A model generated the notes under the pieces. The model made no database searches. It saw nothing but the letters and a program-made list of their open reading frames with translations, and was not told the DNA's origin. Positions 6,644 to 12,698 of a stretch of DNA of 20,672 bases are shown here, piece by piece (the first letter of the stretch is position 1; the number at the start of each line of letters is the position of its first letter). Both the position numbers and the translations under genes were made by a program. Source of the DNA: Caldifarciminota bacterium. GTDB taxonomy: Bacteria > Hydrothermota > 32-111 > QNBC01. Location: positions 1 to 20,672 of the forward strand of contig JAGLYS010000145.1 in the NCBI GenBank assembly GCA_023132105.1, read 5' to 3'.

Positions 6644-7883
6644 AACCTAAATCCCCCTGTGGTTTTGAGGTTATGGCTTCCTGCGAGTGATTAACTATTG
6701 CTAATCCTGTTTGTCGCAGATTACTGACAAATTGCCAGTAGGATGTCCACAATCCATTCTCGGATAGGTAACGTAACATTATATTGATAGATGAATTTCT
6801 ATCTCTATCAATGTCATTACCACAATCACAAATATACTGTCTTTTACTTAATGGCATATCCTGTTTGCTACCGCAAACACAACATATCTTGCTCGTATTT
6901 ACTTCGCTGATTTCTACTACCCTTTTGCCTACAAGTTTCGCCTTGTAAGTCAGGAATCCAGTTAAGCGACTTATTGATCCTGTATTTTGTAACGATCTAT
7001 GCAAACCTTTCTGATGCTTATTAATCTGGCACATCTTCTTAGGGGATAATTCTCCAACTATTATGGTATTAGCTTTAGTATTGTTTACTATCTTATGGCT
7101 TAATTTGTGTTGGGAATCCCTCATTTGATTGGCAGACTTATGTTTACATTTTGCATGAAGTTTGTTTAGTTTATGCCATCTTCTACTATACTTCTTACAA
7201 TGATCTCGCCTACTCTGTAATTCGGCAATCGCTTTCTCCCAATACTTATCAGGTCTTTGATTAGCAAACTCTACAAACTTACCACCCATATTTACTGCGG
7301 TCTGTTTTATAATGCCCAAATCAAATGACTGATACAGACCATTATCTTCATACATTACCTCTGGCTGTTCGTGAGTGATGGAAAGATAGTAATCCTTATC
7401 TTTCTTATATATGGTTATTTGATAAATTTTTGAAAATGAAAACTTTACAGGAATGGAAAACATAAGGGCAACACCCGAAGGATGCTTATGAGATAATTTG
7501 ACAATACTATTTTTAACACTAAAGCCAGATTGATTAAAACACATAGTTGTAAAATATTTCTTACCTTTGAATTTAGGAGAGTTCGCATCTTTATCTCCTT
7601 TCTTTTTAAGGGCGTAAAATGATTTGTAATCGGCATCAAGCATACGAAGTGTATATTGCAATACTTTGCTATTAACAATCTTATATTCAGGATATTCTTC
7701 TTTGATTTTAGGCAAGTCATTCTGTTGCTTTATGTAAGTAATGCCATCAACACCATTAGTATAAGCTTCTCGCCTTTCTGCCAGTGCAAAGTTATAGATT
7801 AATCTGCACTTCTCTGATAAGTCTAATAAGACACACTCTTGCTCGGTTGTCGGCATAATCCTAATCTTTTGTGTCAGTTGCAT
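6636..7883 (-). CDS. tnpB: TnpB, RNA-guided endonuclease of IS200/IS605 type
   Basis: A 415-aa protein, the normal length for TnpB. The N-terminal OrfB helix-turn-helix-like region starts MQLTQKIRIMPTTEQ. The RuvC-like nuclease motifs are all present: FDLGI with Asp188, IIVGELS with Glu278, and DIDRDRNSSINI with Asp359/361. The zinc finger CCVCG (334-337) with CDC (352-354) lies just before the last motif. The enzyme is therefore expected to be active: TnpB cuts DNA next to a short target motif under guidance of an omega RNA made from the element's right end. AAAGGAGAAACGG lies before the ATG. No tnpA (Y1 transposase) is nearby, so the element would be IS1341-like and need help in trans. Flanking non-coding sequence is almost nil (17 bp upstream), so it may be an operon-embedded or domesticated copy. 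Confidence 0.95.
   Translation of the reverse strand: MQLTQKIRIMPTTEQECVLLDLSEKCRLIYNFALAERREAYTNGVDGITYIKQQNDLPKIKEEYPEYKIVNSKVLQYTLRMLDADYKSFYALKKKGDKDANSPKFKGKKYFTTMCFNQSGFSVKNSIVKLSHKHPSGVALMFSIPVKFSFSKIYQITIYKKDKDYYLSITHEQPEVMYEDNGLYQSFDLGIIKQTAVNMGGKFVEFANQRPDKYWEKAIAELQSRRDHCKKYSRRWHKLNKLHAKCKHKSANQMRDSQHKLSHKIVNNTKANTIIVGELSPKKMCQINKHQKGLHRSLQNTGSISRLTGFLTYKAKLVGKRVVEISEVNTSKICCVCGSKQDMPLSKRQYICDCGNDIDRDRNSSINIMLRYLSENGLWTSYWQFVSNLRQTGLAIVNHSQEAITSKPQGDLGYV
6641..6675 (-). repeat. Inverted repeat (hairpin) in the tnpB 3' end
   Basis: CATAACCT at 6641-6648 pairs perfectly with AGGTTATG at 6668-6675, and pairing continues inward with one bulge and one mismatch (AAA with TTT, CC with GG), around a loop containing CACA. 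It covers the last 13 codons of tnpB. Subterminal hairpins at the tnpB 3' end are typical of IS200/IS605-group right ends and form the scaffold of the omega RNA that guides TnpB. Confidence 0.65.
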
Positions 7884-7900
7884 TCCGTTTCTCCTTTAAA

Positions 7901-8263
7901 TCAGTTCTCACAAATACATGGATCTCTATCACAGTATGAACATACATCACAAGTGGGGCAGACCATTTCGCCTTCAAGATTATCTACGAGTTTGGTTTTG
8001 CATATCGTACAACAATCTTCTTTCTTTGGCTTGAATTTGTATAGTTTGATTCCTCTGAATCCACAGAGATAGCATTCAGGTCTTTCGCCATCATGGGCTT
8101 TAGCCCCACCCATACCTGACTTACTAACCTCACCTACATTCCCACATACTCCACAATTGAATTGCCATCCTATGAAGTCTTTATCTGCCTTCAATTGCCC
8201 TGTTTCTTTGATCTCTTGATTAAGTAACTCTACCATCTCGCCAAATTCATTTGATTCTGCCAT
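7901..8263 (-). CDS. Multi-zinc-ribbon protein
   Basis: A 120-aa protein. A helical N-terminus (FGEMVELLNQEIKETG) is followed by a series of Cys pairs: CGVC near residue 37, CYLC near 64, then CTIC, CPTC, and a terminal CSYCDRDPCIC cluster. This gives at least two and probably three zinc sites across 85 residues. Its ATG directly follows the TAA of the gene at 8264-8437 and has GGTGTGTGGAT before it. It lies just upstream of tnpB. The last Cys run resembles those in rubredoxin-like and double zinc ribbon proteins of archaea. The role, probably nucleic-acid or protein binding, is inferred. Confidence 0.75.
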   Translation of the reverse strand: MAESNEFGEMVELLNQEIKETGQLKADKDFIGWQFNCGVCGNVGEVSKSGMGGAKAHDGERPECYLCGFRGIKLYKFKPKKEDCCTICKTKLVDNLEGEMVCPTCDVCSYCDRDPCICEN

Positions 8264-8437
8264 TTATCCACACACCTTTGTTAATTTTGGTTCTGTTTTT
8301 TCATCATGATATTCTTGCATATGCCTTACACCCTGCCTTCTTGCTTTTTTTCTTGGTAGAGGAACTGTTGAACACCCAAAGCAATCGTCATGTGTGCATT
8401 CCCATATCCATAAAGCATAACAAGTCCAATGCCCCAT
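8264..8437 (-). CDS. 57-aa Cys/His zinc-finger-like protein
   Basis: A 57-residue protein beginning MGHWTCYALWIWEC. Cys residues at 6, 14, 19 and 22 are followed by a basic segment (PRKKARRQGV) and His residues in HMQEYH, so a C2H2-like zinc finger (C..C then H-x4-H) is plausible. The start is supported by AGGGAATGAT before the ATG. The stop TAA touches the next ATG, and its final codons supply the GGTGTGTGGAT binding site. It fills the gap between the YopX-family gene and the zinc-ribbon gene. Confidence 0.65.
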   Translation of the reverse strand: MGHWTCYALWIWECTHDDCFGCSTVPLPRKKARRQGVRHMQEYHDEKTEPKLTKVCG

Positions 8438-8445
8438 ATCATTCC

Positions 8446-8838
8446 CTACTCTGATTTCTCCTTCTCTAACAGTTCTGGAGTTGAATGAATATCTCCAATG
8501 ACTTCCATTACTGTTATTGATATATCTATTATATTCTTGGATAAGCAGAAAGAACCATCCACAAAGTCTATCTCATCTACTTCCCAGACTTTCGGATCTG
8601 CTGACCAATCAAGATACTTTACTATATCTCCCTTGAAGATTTCAGTTCCATTTTTATTATCATTAACTCCAGAGTATTGCCTTTTCCTCAATGCCCCATG
8701 ATGCTTAACTGAAAACACACCTTTGCGTTTTGTTCCACTTGGCATGATAGAACACCATTCGCCTTCTTCATCCAATACTTCATAACCAAGAAGTAAGTTA
8801 TTTACTTGCCTTTCTACCTTGAATTTTATATCATTCAT
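8446..8838 (-). CDS. YopX family protein
   Basis: A 130-aa protein with the hallmarks of the YopX domain found in many prophages and phages: RKRQYSGVNDNKNGTEIFKG then DIVKY (around residues 56-80), a middle strand WEVDEIDFVDGSFCL, and the closing VMEVIGDIHSTPELLEK. The molecular function of YopX proteins is not established; they are decameric in the one structural genomics example I recall, which I cannot check here. The start MNDIKFK follows AAGGTGTTGAAATA; an earlier in-frame ATG overlaps the upstream gene. It is good evidence that this segment is of viral origin or has exchanged genes with bacterial phages. Confidence 0.88.
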   Translation of the reverse strand: MNDIKFKVERQVNNLLLGYEVLDEEGEWCSIMPSGTKRKGVFSVKHHGALRKRQYSGVNDNKNGTEIFKGDIVKYLDWSADPKVWEVDEIDFVDGSFCLSKNIIDISITVMEVIGDIHSTPELLEKEKSE

Positions 8839-8842
8839 TATT

Positions 8843-9934
8843 TCAACACCTTCGTGATTCTTCATTAAGTTCACTTATCTTTTCATTGAACTTCTTATAA
8901 TCTCCACTTGCAAGACCTTCAACATAATATCCCACTAATTTGTTCCAATCTCTAACAAATGGCTTCCATGCTGGACAAATTATATCTATATTCTTCAATG
9001 CTCTTTGCTTCTGTTCTGTGGTTGCAATCTGCATTAAACGATAGCATCTACCAAAATCATCAGCATCAAATGGAATATCAACTATTGAATGATCGTCTAT
9101 TTTCAGACATTTCATAGCCATCCAAAGTGTTTTTGAACTTACTCCAGTATCATTACCACTCATCCACGCATCAATATTATCATCTCTACAATTGCATATT
9201 GAAATTTCAAGTCGGCATTTCTTACAAAATGTGTCTGTTATATCACATGGTTCACAATCATTTGTTTGCTGTTCATCATCTTCTCTCAACAGATTCATTG
9301 GAAGATTACAGTTCGGGCAACATACATTCATTGTTGGTTTGGGGGCATTCTCTAATGCTTTCAGGAAAGTTATCAGACCACCCCAAACGAATCCTGCCCC
9401 TATTTCTCTCCATGATTCTATTAAATACTCATATGCACAATCATATCCCAATTCTTCTGATATGAATTTATGTGCCTGATCTGGAGTTTCCCATTCAATT
9501 TTATCATGCCTTTCAAGAAATTCCTGTTCTTTTTCTGTCTTTTCTTCTTTTTCACTTATTAGATCGAATATTATTTTCTTTGTGCCTTCACGATCATATT
9601 TCTTCTGATGCTCGGTTTCTTTCTGAAACATATAATCTGGAGAATTGATGGATTTATTTAGCCATTCCAAGTTTATTCCACTCTGCCTAAATGCCCATGT
9701 TCCCATATCTCCATATGTGATGATGGTGTTTGGTCTGAAGATGATTAACATCTCATACATACTTGAACCTTTTTGCCCCCATCTGTATTCTCCCCTTTCT
9801 GTTTTAGGATTATATGGTTCAATTACTGTCAGTTCATGTTCCTCTACAAACCTGCTCAAATAATTTGATGCCATTGGGAATGTTTGTAGCACACTTTCAA
9901 GAATCTCTATTCCTCTTATCTCAATTGTTTTCAT
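8843..9934 (-). CDS. Phage-type protein of unknown function
   Basis: A 363-aa protein with three parts. Residues 1-130 include strands like YEMLIIFRPNTIITYGDMGT followed by an aromatic-rich helix, an arrangement seen in early-region phage proteins. Residues 205-250 have a zinc cluster (CCPNC, CEPC, CKKC, CNC). Residues 260-350 match by eye a domain known from bacterial prophages, with GVSSKTLWMAM, DIPFDADDFGRCYRLM and CPAWKPFVRDWNKLVGYY. The last is the most recognisable: DF.RC..L....P..r, then W..lv.dW..L. Its function is unknown. The ATG overlaps the previous gene as ATGA and follows GGAGATGATGAAA. The tail SRRC is encoded by the next gene's binding site. Confidence 0.78.
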   Translation of the reverse strand: MKTIEIRGIEILESVLQTFPMASNYLSRFVEEHELTVIEPYNPKTERGEYRWGQKGSSMYEMLIIFRPNTIITYGDMGTWAFRQSGINLEWLNKSINSPDYMFQKETEHQKKYDREGTKKIIFDLISEKEEKTEKEQEFLERHDKIEWETPDQAHKFISEELGYDCAYEYLIESWREIGAGFVWGGLITFLKALENAPKPTMNVCCPNCNLPMNLLREDDEQQTNDCEPCDITDTFCKKCRLEISICNCRDDNIDAWMSGNDTGVSSKTLWMAMKCLKIDDHSIVDIPFDADDFGRCYRLMQIATTEQKQRALKNIDIICPAWKPFVRDWNKLVGYYVEGLASGDYKKFNEKISELNEESRRC

Positions 9935-10122
9935 TTTTCATCATCTCCAGTATTCATGAAATCTCCCAATGTCATGTTGCAACTATCCTTTTCTACTTGA
10001 AGTTCTTTCAATGTTTTCCTATGTTGGTTTAAGCAATGTCTTTCAAGATCCTTGATGCTCTGATATTTCTTAATACATGATGGGCATTTGTGTTTATTCT
10101 TATTCTTTTTACCTTTCTTCAT
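9931..10122 (-). CDS. C2H2 zinc-finger protein
   Basis: A 63-aa protein with a very basic start (MKKGKKNKNKHK) and a classical C2H2 finger: CPSC, 12 residues, then HCLNQH (C-x2-C-x12-H-x4-H). A helical tail follows. C2H2 fingers of this type are frequent in archaeal viruses and plasmids and usually bind DNA. The start MKKGKKN follows GGAAGGATAATC. The tail TGDDEK is encoded by the GGAGATGATGAAA site of the next gene. It is a likely regulator, but its target is unknown. Confidence 0.82.
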   Translation of the reverse strand: MKKGKKNKNKHKCPSCIKKYQSIKDLERHCLNQHRKTLKELQVEKDSCNMTLGDFMNTGDDEK

Positions 10123-10306
10123 GATTATCCTTCCCTTTTCTACTTGGCTTTCGATCTCCTGAATAACATGAAACATAATGGGAGTGTTTACATAGTGGAC
10201 AACTTGGATCGTCTTTCTTGCTGGAGAATACCCAACCTCTCGGTTCGTGATCCATGCAGATATACATTTCTTTATCAGCAGGTCTTTCTTTATCTTTCTT
10301 TACCAT
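10109..10306 (-). CDS. 65-aa zinc-binding hypothetical protein
   Basis: A 65-residue charged protein with Cys and His arranged as MYICMDHEPRGWVF, then CPLCKHSHYVSCY: two or three Cys plus His that could bind one zinc. The C-terminus is basic (DRKPSRKGKDNHEER). The ATG follows GGTGGTTAAATAA, partly inside the end of the 34-aa membrane gene upstream. It overlaps the start of the C2H2 gene by 14 bp. Not recognised. Confidence 0.68.
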   Translation of the reverse strand: MVKKDKERPADKEMYICMDHEPRGWVFSSKKDDPSCPLCKHSHYVSCYSGDRKPSRKGKDNHEER

Positions 10307-10310
10307 TTAT

Positions 10311-10415
10311 TTAACCACCATAATGTGTCATTATTAGTGTAAATCCTGTAATCATTCCAGTAAATAATCCAGTTAATAGAGCAATAAATAATGCATCCTT
10401 TTGCCATTCTTTCAT
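10311..10415 (-). CDS. 34-aa single-helix membrane microprotein
   Basis: A 34-residue protein, MKEWQKDALFIALLTGLFTG then MITGFTLIMTHYGG. Residues 8-29 form one membrane helix with small residues at regular spacing (TGLFTGMITG), a pattern that favours helix packing. The ATG follows GGGAGTGATTAAT, the end of the gene at 10417-11019. The final Gly-Gly codons are the GGTGG site for the next gene. It is probably a membrane-embedded oligomer or partner peptide. Confidence 0.62.
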   Translation of the reverse strand: MKEWQKDALFIALLTGLFTGMITGFTLIMTHYGG

Positions 10416-10416
10416 A

Positions 10417-11019
10417 TTAATCACTCCCTGTTTTTTCAATAGTTGGTATTGGCAATTCATTCAATAGGTTAATATCATCACAAGTTGGGCAGTATTCTAT
10501 TGCTAAAATCTTCATCTTTTCAGATGATTCATCTTTAGGTTTTGATACTACCATTTCTACCCCTTCACCGACTACGTGGCATTTGATTTCCGTTCCACAC
10601 CAACAACAAGCACTATCCATTTTCTTGGTTATTTCTCTTGGAAACGATCTTTTAATATTTTCATCAACTTCATCACAACAATCTTCACATAATGCCTGTG
10701 GTGGTTCACCACTCCTTTGTAGTTCACCCCAGCCACTACATTTTTGACATTGACCTTCTGATATGTACTCATATGCCCCTATGATTAAACCTTCAAGCAA
10801 TCCTTTTTCACCTTCAAATATGTGTCCAATATCAAACTTGCTAACATCAACTTCTTGCTTCCATTGTACACGAAGATCCGTGTAATCTTCAAGACCAAAA
10901 TCACCTTCCATTATTGGCTTCATTATCTTCTTGGCTTCTTTAATATTTGAAGCTACTACACACAAACCTGTTTCATGCTCATCAACCCACGCAAAATAAC
11001 ATCTTTTTATCTCTGCCAA
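10417..11019 (-). CDS. Double zinc-ribbon hypothetical protein, TTG start
   Basis: A 200-aa protein. Residues 1-85 form an alpha/beta domain (YFAWVDEHETGLCVVAS, then a helical KEAKKIM). Residues 90-122 hold CQKC and CEDCCD, a first zinc site. Residues 136-180 hold CCWC and CPTC, a second. No enzyme motif seen. The start is TTG: an in-frame TAA stands immediately before it, and GGTGATTTAA is at ideal distance, so TTG is almost certainly used. The gene begins 31 bp after the tRNA-Gln 3' end, so its mRNA is probably released by tRNA 3' processing. Function unknown. Confidence 0.75.
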   Translation of the reverse strand: MAEIKRCYFAWVDEHETGLCVVASNIKEAKKIMKPIMEGDFGLEDYTDLRVQWKQEVDVSKFDIGHIFEGEKGLLEGLIIGAYEYISEGQCQKCSGWGELQRSGEPPQALCEDCCDEVDENIKRSFPREITKKMDSACCWCGTEIKCHVVGEGVEMVVSKPKDESSEKMKILAIEYCPTCDDINLLNELPIPTIEKTGSD

Positions 11020-11050
11020 TTAAATCACCATCCATAATTAAAGAACAATA

Positions 11051-11125
11051 TAGCCCTGCCACGATTTGAACGTGAGTTATCGGATTCAAAGTCCGAGATG
11101 ATAGACCTATCTACATTACAGGGCT
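11051..11125 (-). tRNA. tRNA-Gln (anticodon UUG)
   Basis: The minus strand folds into a full cloverleaf of 74 nt plus a discriminator A. The acceptor AGCCCTG pairs with CAGGGCT. The D arm starts ATGTAG. The anticodon stem TCGGA pairs with TCCGA around the loop CTTTGAA (anticodon TTG, reading CAA). A short variable loop TAAC follows, then the T arm CACG/CGTG with TTCAAAT. The A1-U72 pair is characteristic of archaeal tRNA-Gln, which is charged through Glu-tRNA-Gln and an amidotransferase; bacterial tRNA-Gln usually has U1-A72. CCA is not encoded. The tRNA lies 8 bp after the stop of the gene at 11134-11553 and 31 bp before the next start, inside one transcription unit. CAA codons are common in this window, so it would help translate these genes. 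Confidence 0.93.
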
Positions 11126-11133
11126 GTTTTGAT

Positions 11134-11553
11134 TTATTCATCTGACCATTTCCCCCTATTAGTGATTATCTGGAATACAGTATTGCAACCACCACATTCA
11201 TAAACATCATTGGCTGTATAATGAGTTAATGTTGTACAATTGCATTTAGGACATGATGTCCCTTCTCCAGATATTTTCCTATATTCTTTTTCATCTTTAG
11301 GTTCATGTGGGTTGGGCGTTGGGCGTTCAAAACCATGTTTCTCAATCCTATCAATTGTTTCTTTAAATTCTTTAGTAGATATATGATGTTCTGTCTGAAA
11401 TTTGATAAATGATACCTTTACTTCAGAACCTAATGAATTAATGAATTGAGATATTTTCAACGGTGAAAACTTTGCAGTTCCTACTACAAGTGCTTTGACG
11501 GTCATTATCTCGCATTGCGAAAGGTCAATTCCTTTATATTCTGATTTACCCAT
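11134..11553 (-). CDS. Zinc-ribbon protein, first gene after the promoter
   Basis: A 139-aa protein. The N-terminal 70 residues are mixed alpha/beta (MTVKALVVGTAKFSPLKI). Residues 101-124 form a zinc ribbon, CPKC then CGGC, with the aromatic-rich strands typical of such folds. The middle is proline-rich (ERPTPNPHEPK). The ATG follows GGAAGTGGCATA and lies about 34 bp downstream of a TATA box, so this is the first gene of the second transcript. The tRNA-Gln follows 8 bp after the stop. Function unknown; a nucleic-acid-binding role is plausible. Confidence 0.75.
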   Translation of the reverse strand: MGKSEYKGIDLSQCEIMTVKALVVGTAKFSPLKISQFINSLGSEVKVSFIKFQTEHHISTKEFKETIDRIEKHGFERPTPNPHEPKDEKEYRKISGEGTSCPKCNCTTLTHYTANDVYECGGCNTVFQIITNRGKWSDE

Positions 11554-11559
11554 TATGCC

Positions 11560-11605
11560 ACTTCCTATAATCCTATAATGCTTACATATTTATATACTTT
11601 TCTTT
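11560..11605 (-). promoter_or_regulatory. Archaeal promoter (BRE/TATA)
   Basis: On the minus strand the sequence AGAAAAG TATATAAATA contains a TATA box at 11587-11596 preceded by a purine-rich BRE-like element. Transcription would begin about 25 bases downstream, near 11562, giving a leader of roughly 10 bases before the ATG of the gene at 11553. It lies in the largest gap between genes in the window (11554-11653). Two copies of ATTATAGG follow directly at the expected start. A GGAATATTCC palindrome at 11632-11641 lies upstream and could be an operator, though this is weak. Confidence 0.65.
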
Positions 11606-11653
11606 TCTAACCTTCCTTTTCCCTTAGATTTGGAATATTCCTTAAATGAAATA

Positions 11654-11854
11654 TCACCTAACTATCTGCAATAGGTTTTCATCAGGTATGTTATCAGGAA
11701 TGTTTGGTTTGCCACTTACTGCTCGAAAACCGAATCCAGTTTTATCCCTTACTATCAATATATTCTCTATACCTGTTGCCCTTTCATGTAGGCACAGTGC
11801 ATCTGTCAGTTCTGTTATCAATCTATTTATCCTTTCATCCTTGTGTCCGTTCAT
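11654..11854 (-). CDS. Small hypothetical protein, last gene of the upstream operon
   Basis: A 66-aa protein. Residues 6-28 form a helix (RINRLITELTDALCLHERAT), followed by strands ILIVRDKTGFGFRAVSG and a proline-rich end NIPDNIPDENLLQIVR. The layout is that of a small alpha+beta fold, with no zinc site and no membrane helix. The start MNGHKDE follows AGGAGTTGAAAAAT. After its stop comes the 100-bp gap with a promoter, so it closes the upstream transcription unit. Function unknown. Confidence 0.68.
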   Translation of the reverse strand: MNGHKDERINRLITELTDALCLHERATGIENILIVRDKTGFGFRAVSGKPNIPDNIPDENLLQIVR

Positions 11855-11866
11855 ATTTTTCAACTC

Positions 11867-12286
11867 CTATCCTATTACTTCAACATATTCTGATTGATTG
11901 GTATCTAAACGTGTTAATTTCAAATATAAAACTTCACGATTCAAGTAATCATCAGCTATATTGACACTATTAAGTCTTACATCCAGTGGGGCTTCTCCAA
12001 GATTATATCCGCTACAATGTTCTGAATTATTTGTTTTAAGATATACTTTTGAGATCTCATATGTTCCTTCTCCATTGATTTCAACTTTCAACGTTTCATG
12101 GTTGTAATAAACTATTGCATCTCCCAATTCAAAATTATATTCAGTGTATTCGGGTTCATCAATCAGTTCATCTAAAAAATTAATAGCTAAACTTACTATG
12201 ACTATACAGATTATGAGGATGCTTATCACCACTATTTTTTTAATTACCTCTTTTTTTATTTCCTTTGAATCTTCTATATCTGACAT
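11867..12286 (-). CDS. Membrane-anchored extracellular protein
   Basis: A 139-aa protein with a charged N-terminus (MSDIEDSKEIKKEVIKK) and one membrane helix at residues 18-37 (IVVISILIICIVIVSLAINF), followed by about 95 residues predicted outside the cell. That part is beta-rich (TYEISKVYLKTNN, REVLYLKLTRLD) with a single Cys and several Asn-Xaa-Ser/Thr sites. The fold may be immunoglobulin-like. The start MSDIEDS is set by GGAAGGTAAATGAG upstream; a longer frame MTTKRTK would overlap the small gene upstream. Function unknown; perhaps a surface or cell-envelope protein. Confidence 0.75.
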   Translation of the reverse strand: MSDIEDSKEIKKEVIKKIVVISILIICIVIVSLAINFLDELIDEPEYTEYNFELGDAIVYYNHETLKVEINGEGTYEISKVYLKTNNSEHCSGYNLGEAPLDVRLNSVNIADDYLNREVLYLKLTRLDTNQSEYVEVIG

Positions 12287-12287
12287 C

Positions 12288-12413
12288 TCATTTACCTTCC
12301 TCTTTTTCGTTCTCTTTGTTGTCATTTGGATATTTACACGAATTATGTGTTCTCTGCCTATGCACTCTCTGATGTTTTGAACACCAATTCTTATGTTTTC
12401 TATCCTTTACCAT
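12288..12413 (-). CDS. 41-aa basic Cys/His microprotein
   Basis: A 41-residue protein, MVKDRKHKNWCSKHQRVH..., with Cys and His spaced WCSKHQRVH and THNSC, enough for one zinc. The N-terminal half is strongly basic and the end is acidic (NDNKENEKEEGK). GGAAGGTTGAGAAA lies before the ATG. It fills the gap between genes 12452-12694 and 11867-12286, and its last codons are the GGAAGGTAAATGA site of the next gene. The 38 bp upstream of it hold no gene. Function unknown. Confidence 0.57.
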   Translation of the reverse strand: MVKDRKHKNWCSKHQRVHRQRTHNSCKYPNDNKENEKEEGK

Positions 12414-12451
12414 TTTCTCAACCTTCCATTTTCATTTATTCTTATCACTGG

Positions 12452-12694
12452 CTATCCATTTGCCTTTATGTCAATGCCAGATTCAGTTTTTCTCACTTTC
12501 AATTCTATTTTTGTCCTGCAACTTGGACATCTCACGCTATGAGGGTTTTCATTTTCCAAATTATCTGGCTTTGAATCCTCATGCGGATTTGTCAGCACAT
12601 ATATTGTATGTGTTGCTTCCATACCTGACATCTTGCCTTCATCTACCGCTTCCAATATTTGTTTTATTTCCTCTATCAATTCATCTGTATCCAT
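12452..12694 (-). CDS. Small helical protein with one CxxC
   Basis: An 80-aa protein. Residues 3-20 form an acidic helix (DELIEEIKQILEAVDEG) and 24-35 another. The C-terminal part has VRCPSCRTKIELKV, one knuckle of a zinc ribbon, with the second pair missing, so zinc would need a dimer. The ATG follows GGGAAAGTGATATT, which also forms the end of the SNF2 helicase gene, 4 bp upstream. Being directly behind the helicase it may be a cofactor, which is inference. Confidence 0.65.
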   Translation of the reverse strand: MDTDELIEEIKQILEAVDEGKMSGMEATHTIYVLTNPHEDSKPDNLENENPHSVRCPSCRTKIELKVRKTESGIDIKANG

Positions 12695-12698
12695 AATA

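Larger units (their letters stand above)
6614..7900 (-). mobile_element. IS200/IS605-group (IS1341-like) element carrying tnpB only
   Basis: The probable extent is from the gap upstream of tnpB to the second 3' hairpin. The right end is supported by two consecutive inverted repeats (6641-6675 and 6614-6638). No left-end hairpin could be seen in the 17 bp between the upstream stop and tnpB, so the left limit is only a guess. No target duplication is expected for this family. The neighbouring genes are on the same strand with normal spacing. Confidence 0.5.

Noticed and set aside
7445..7720. Second minus-strand frame inside tnpB (also 1313-1582, 5656-5880 and 16768-17007 in other genes)
   Set aside because: These are shadow frames of well-supported genes, with no binding site and no recognisable motif.
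6636..7883. Cas12-type effector
   Set aside because: At 415 aa, with an OrfB N-terminus, the DRDRNSSINI block and right-end hairpins, it is a normal TnpB.
11632..11641. GGAATATTCC palindrome as a terminator
   Set aside because: The stem is only five base pairs with no loop and no following T-run; it is mentioned only as a possible operator.
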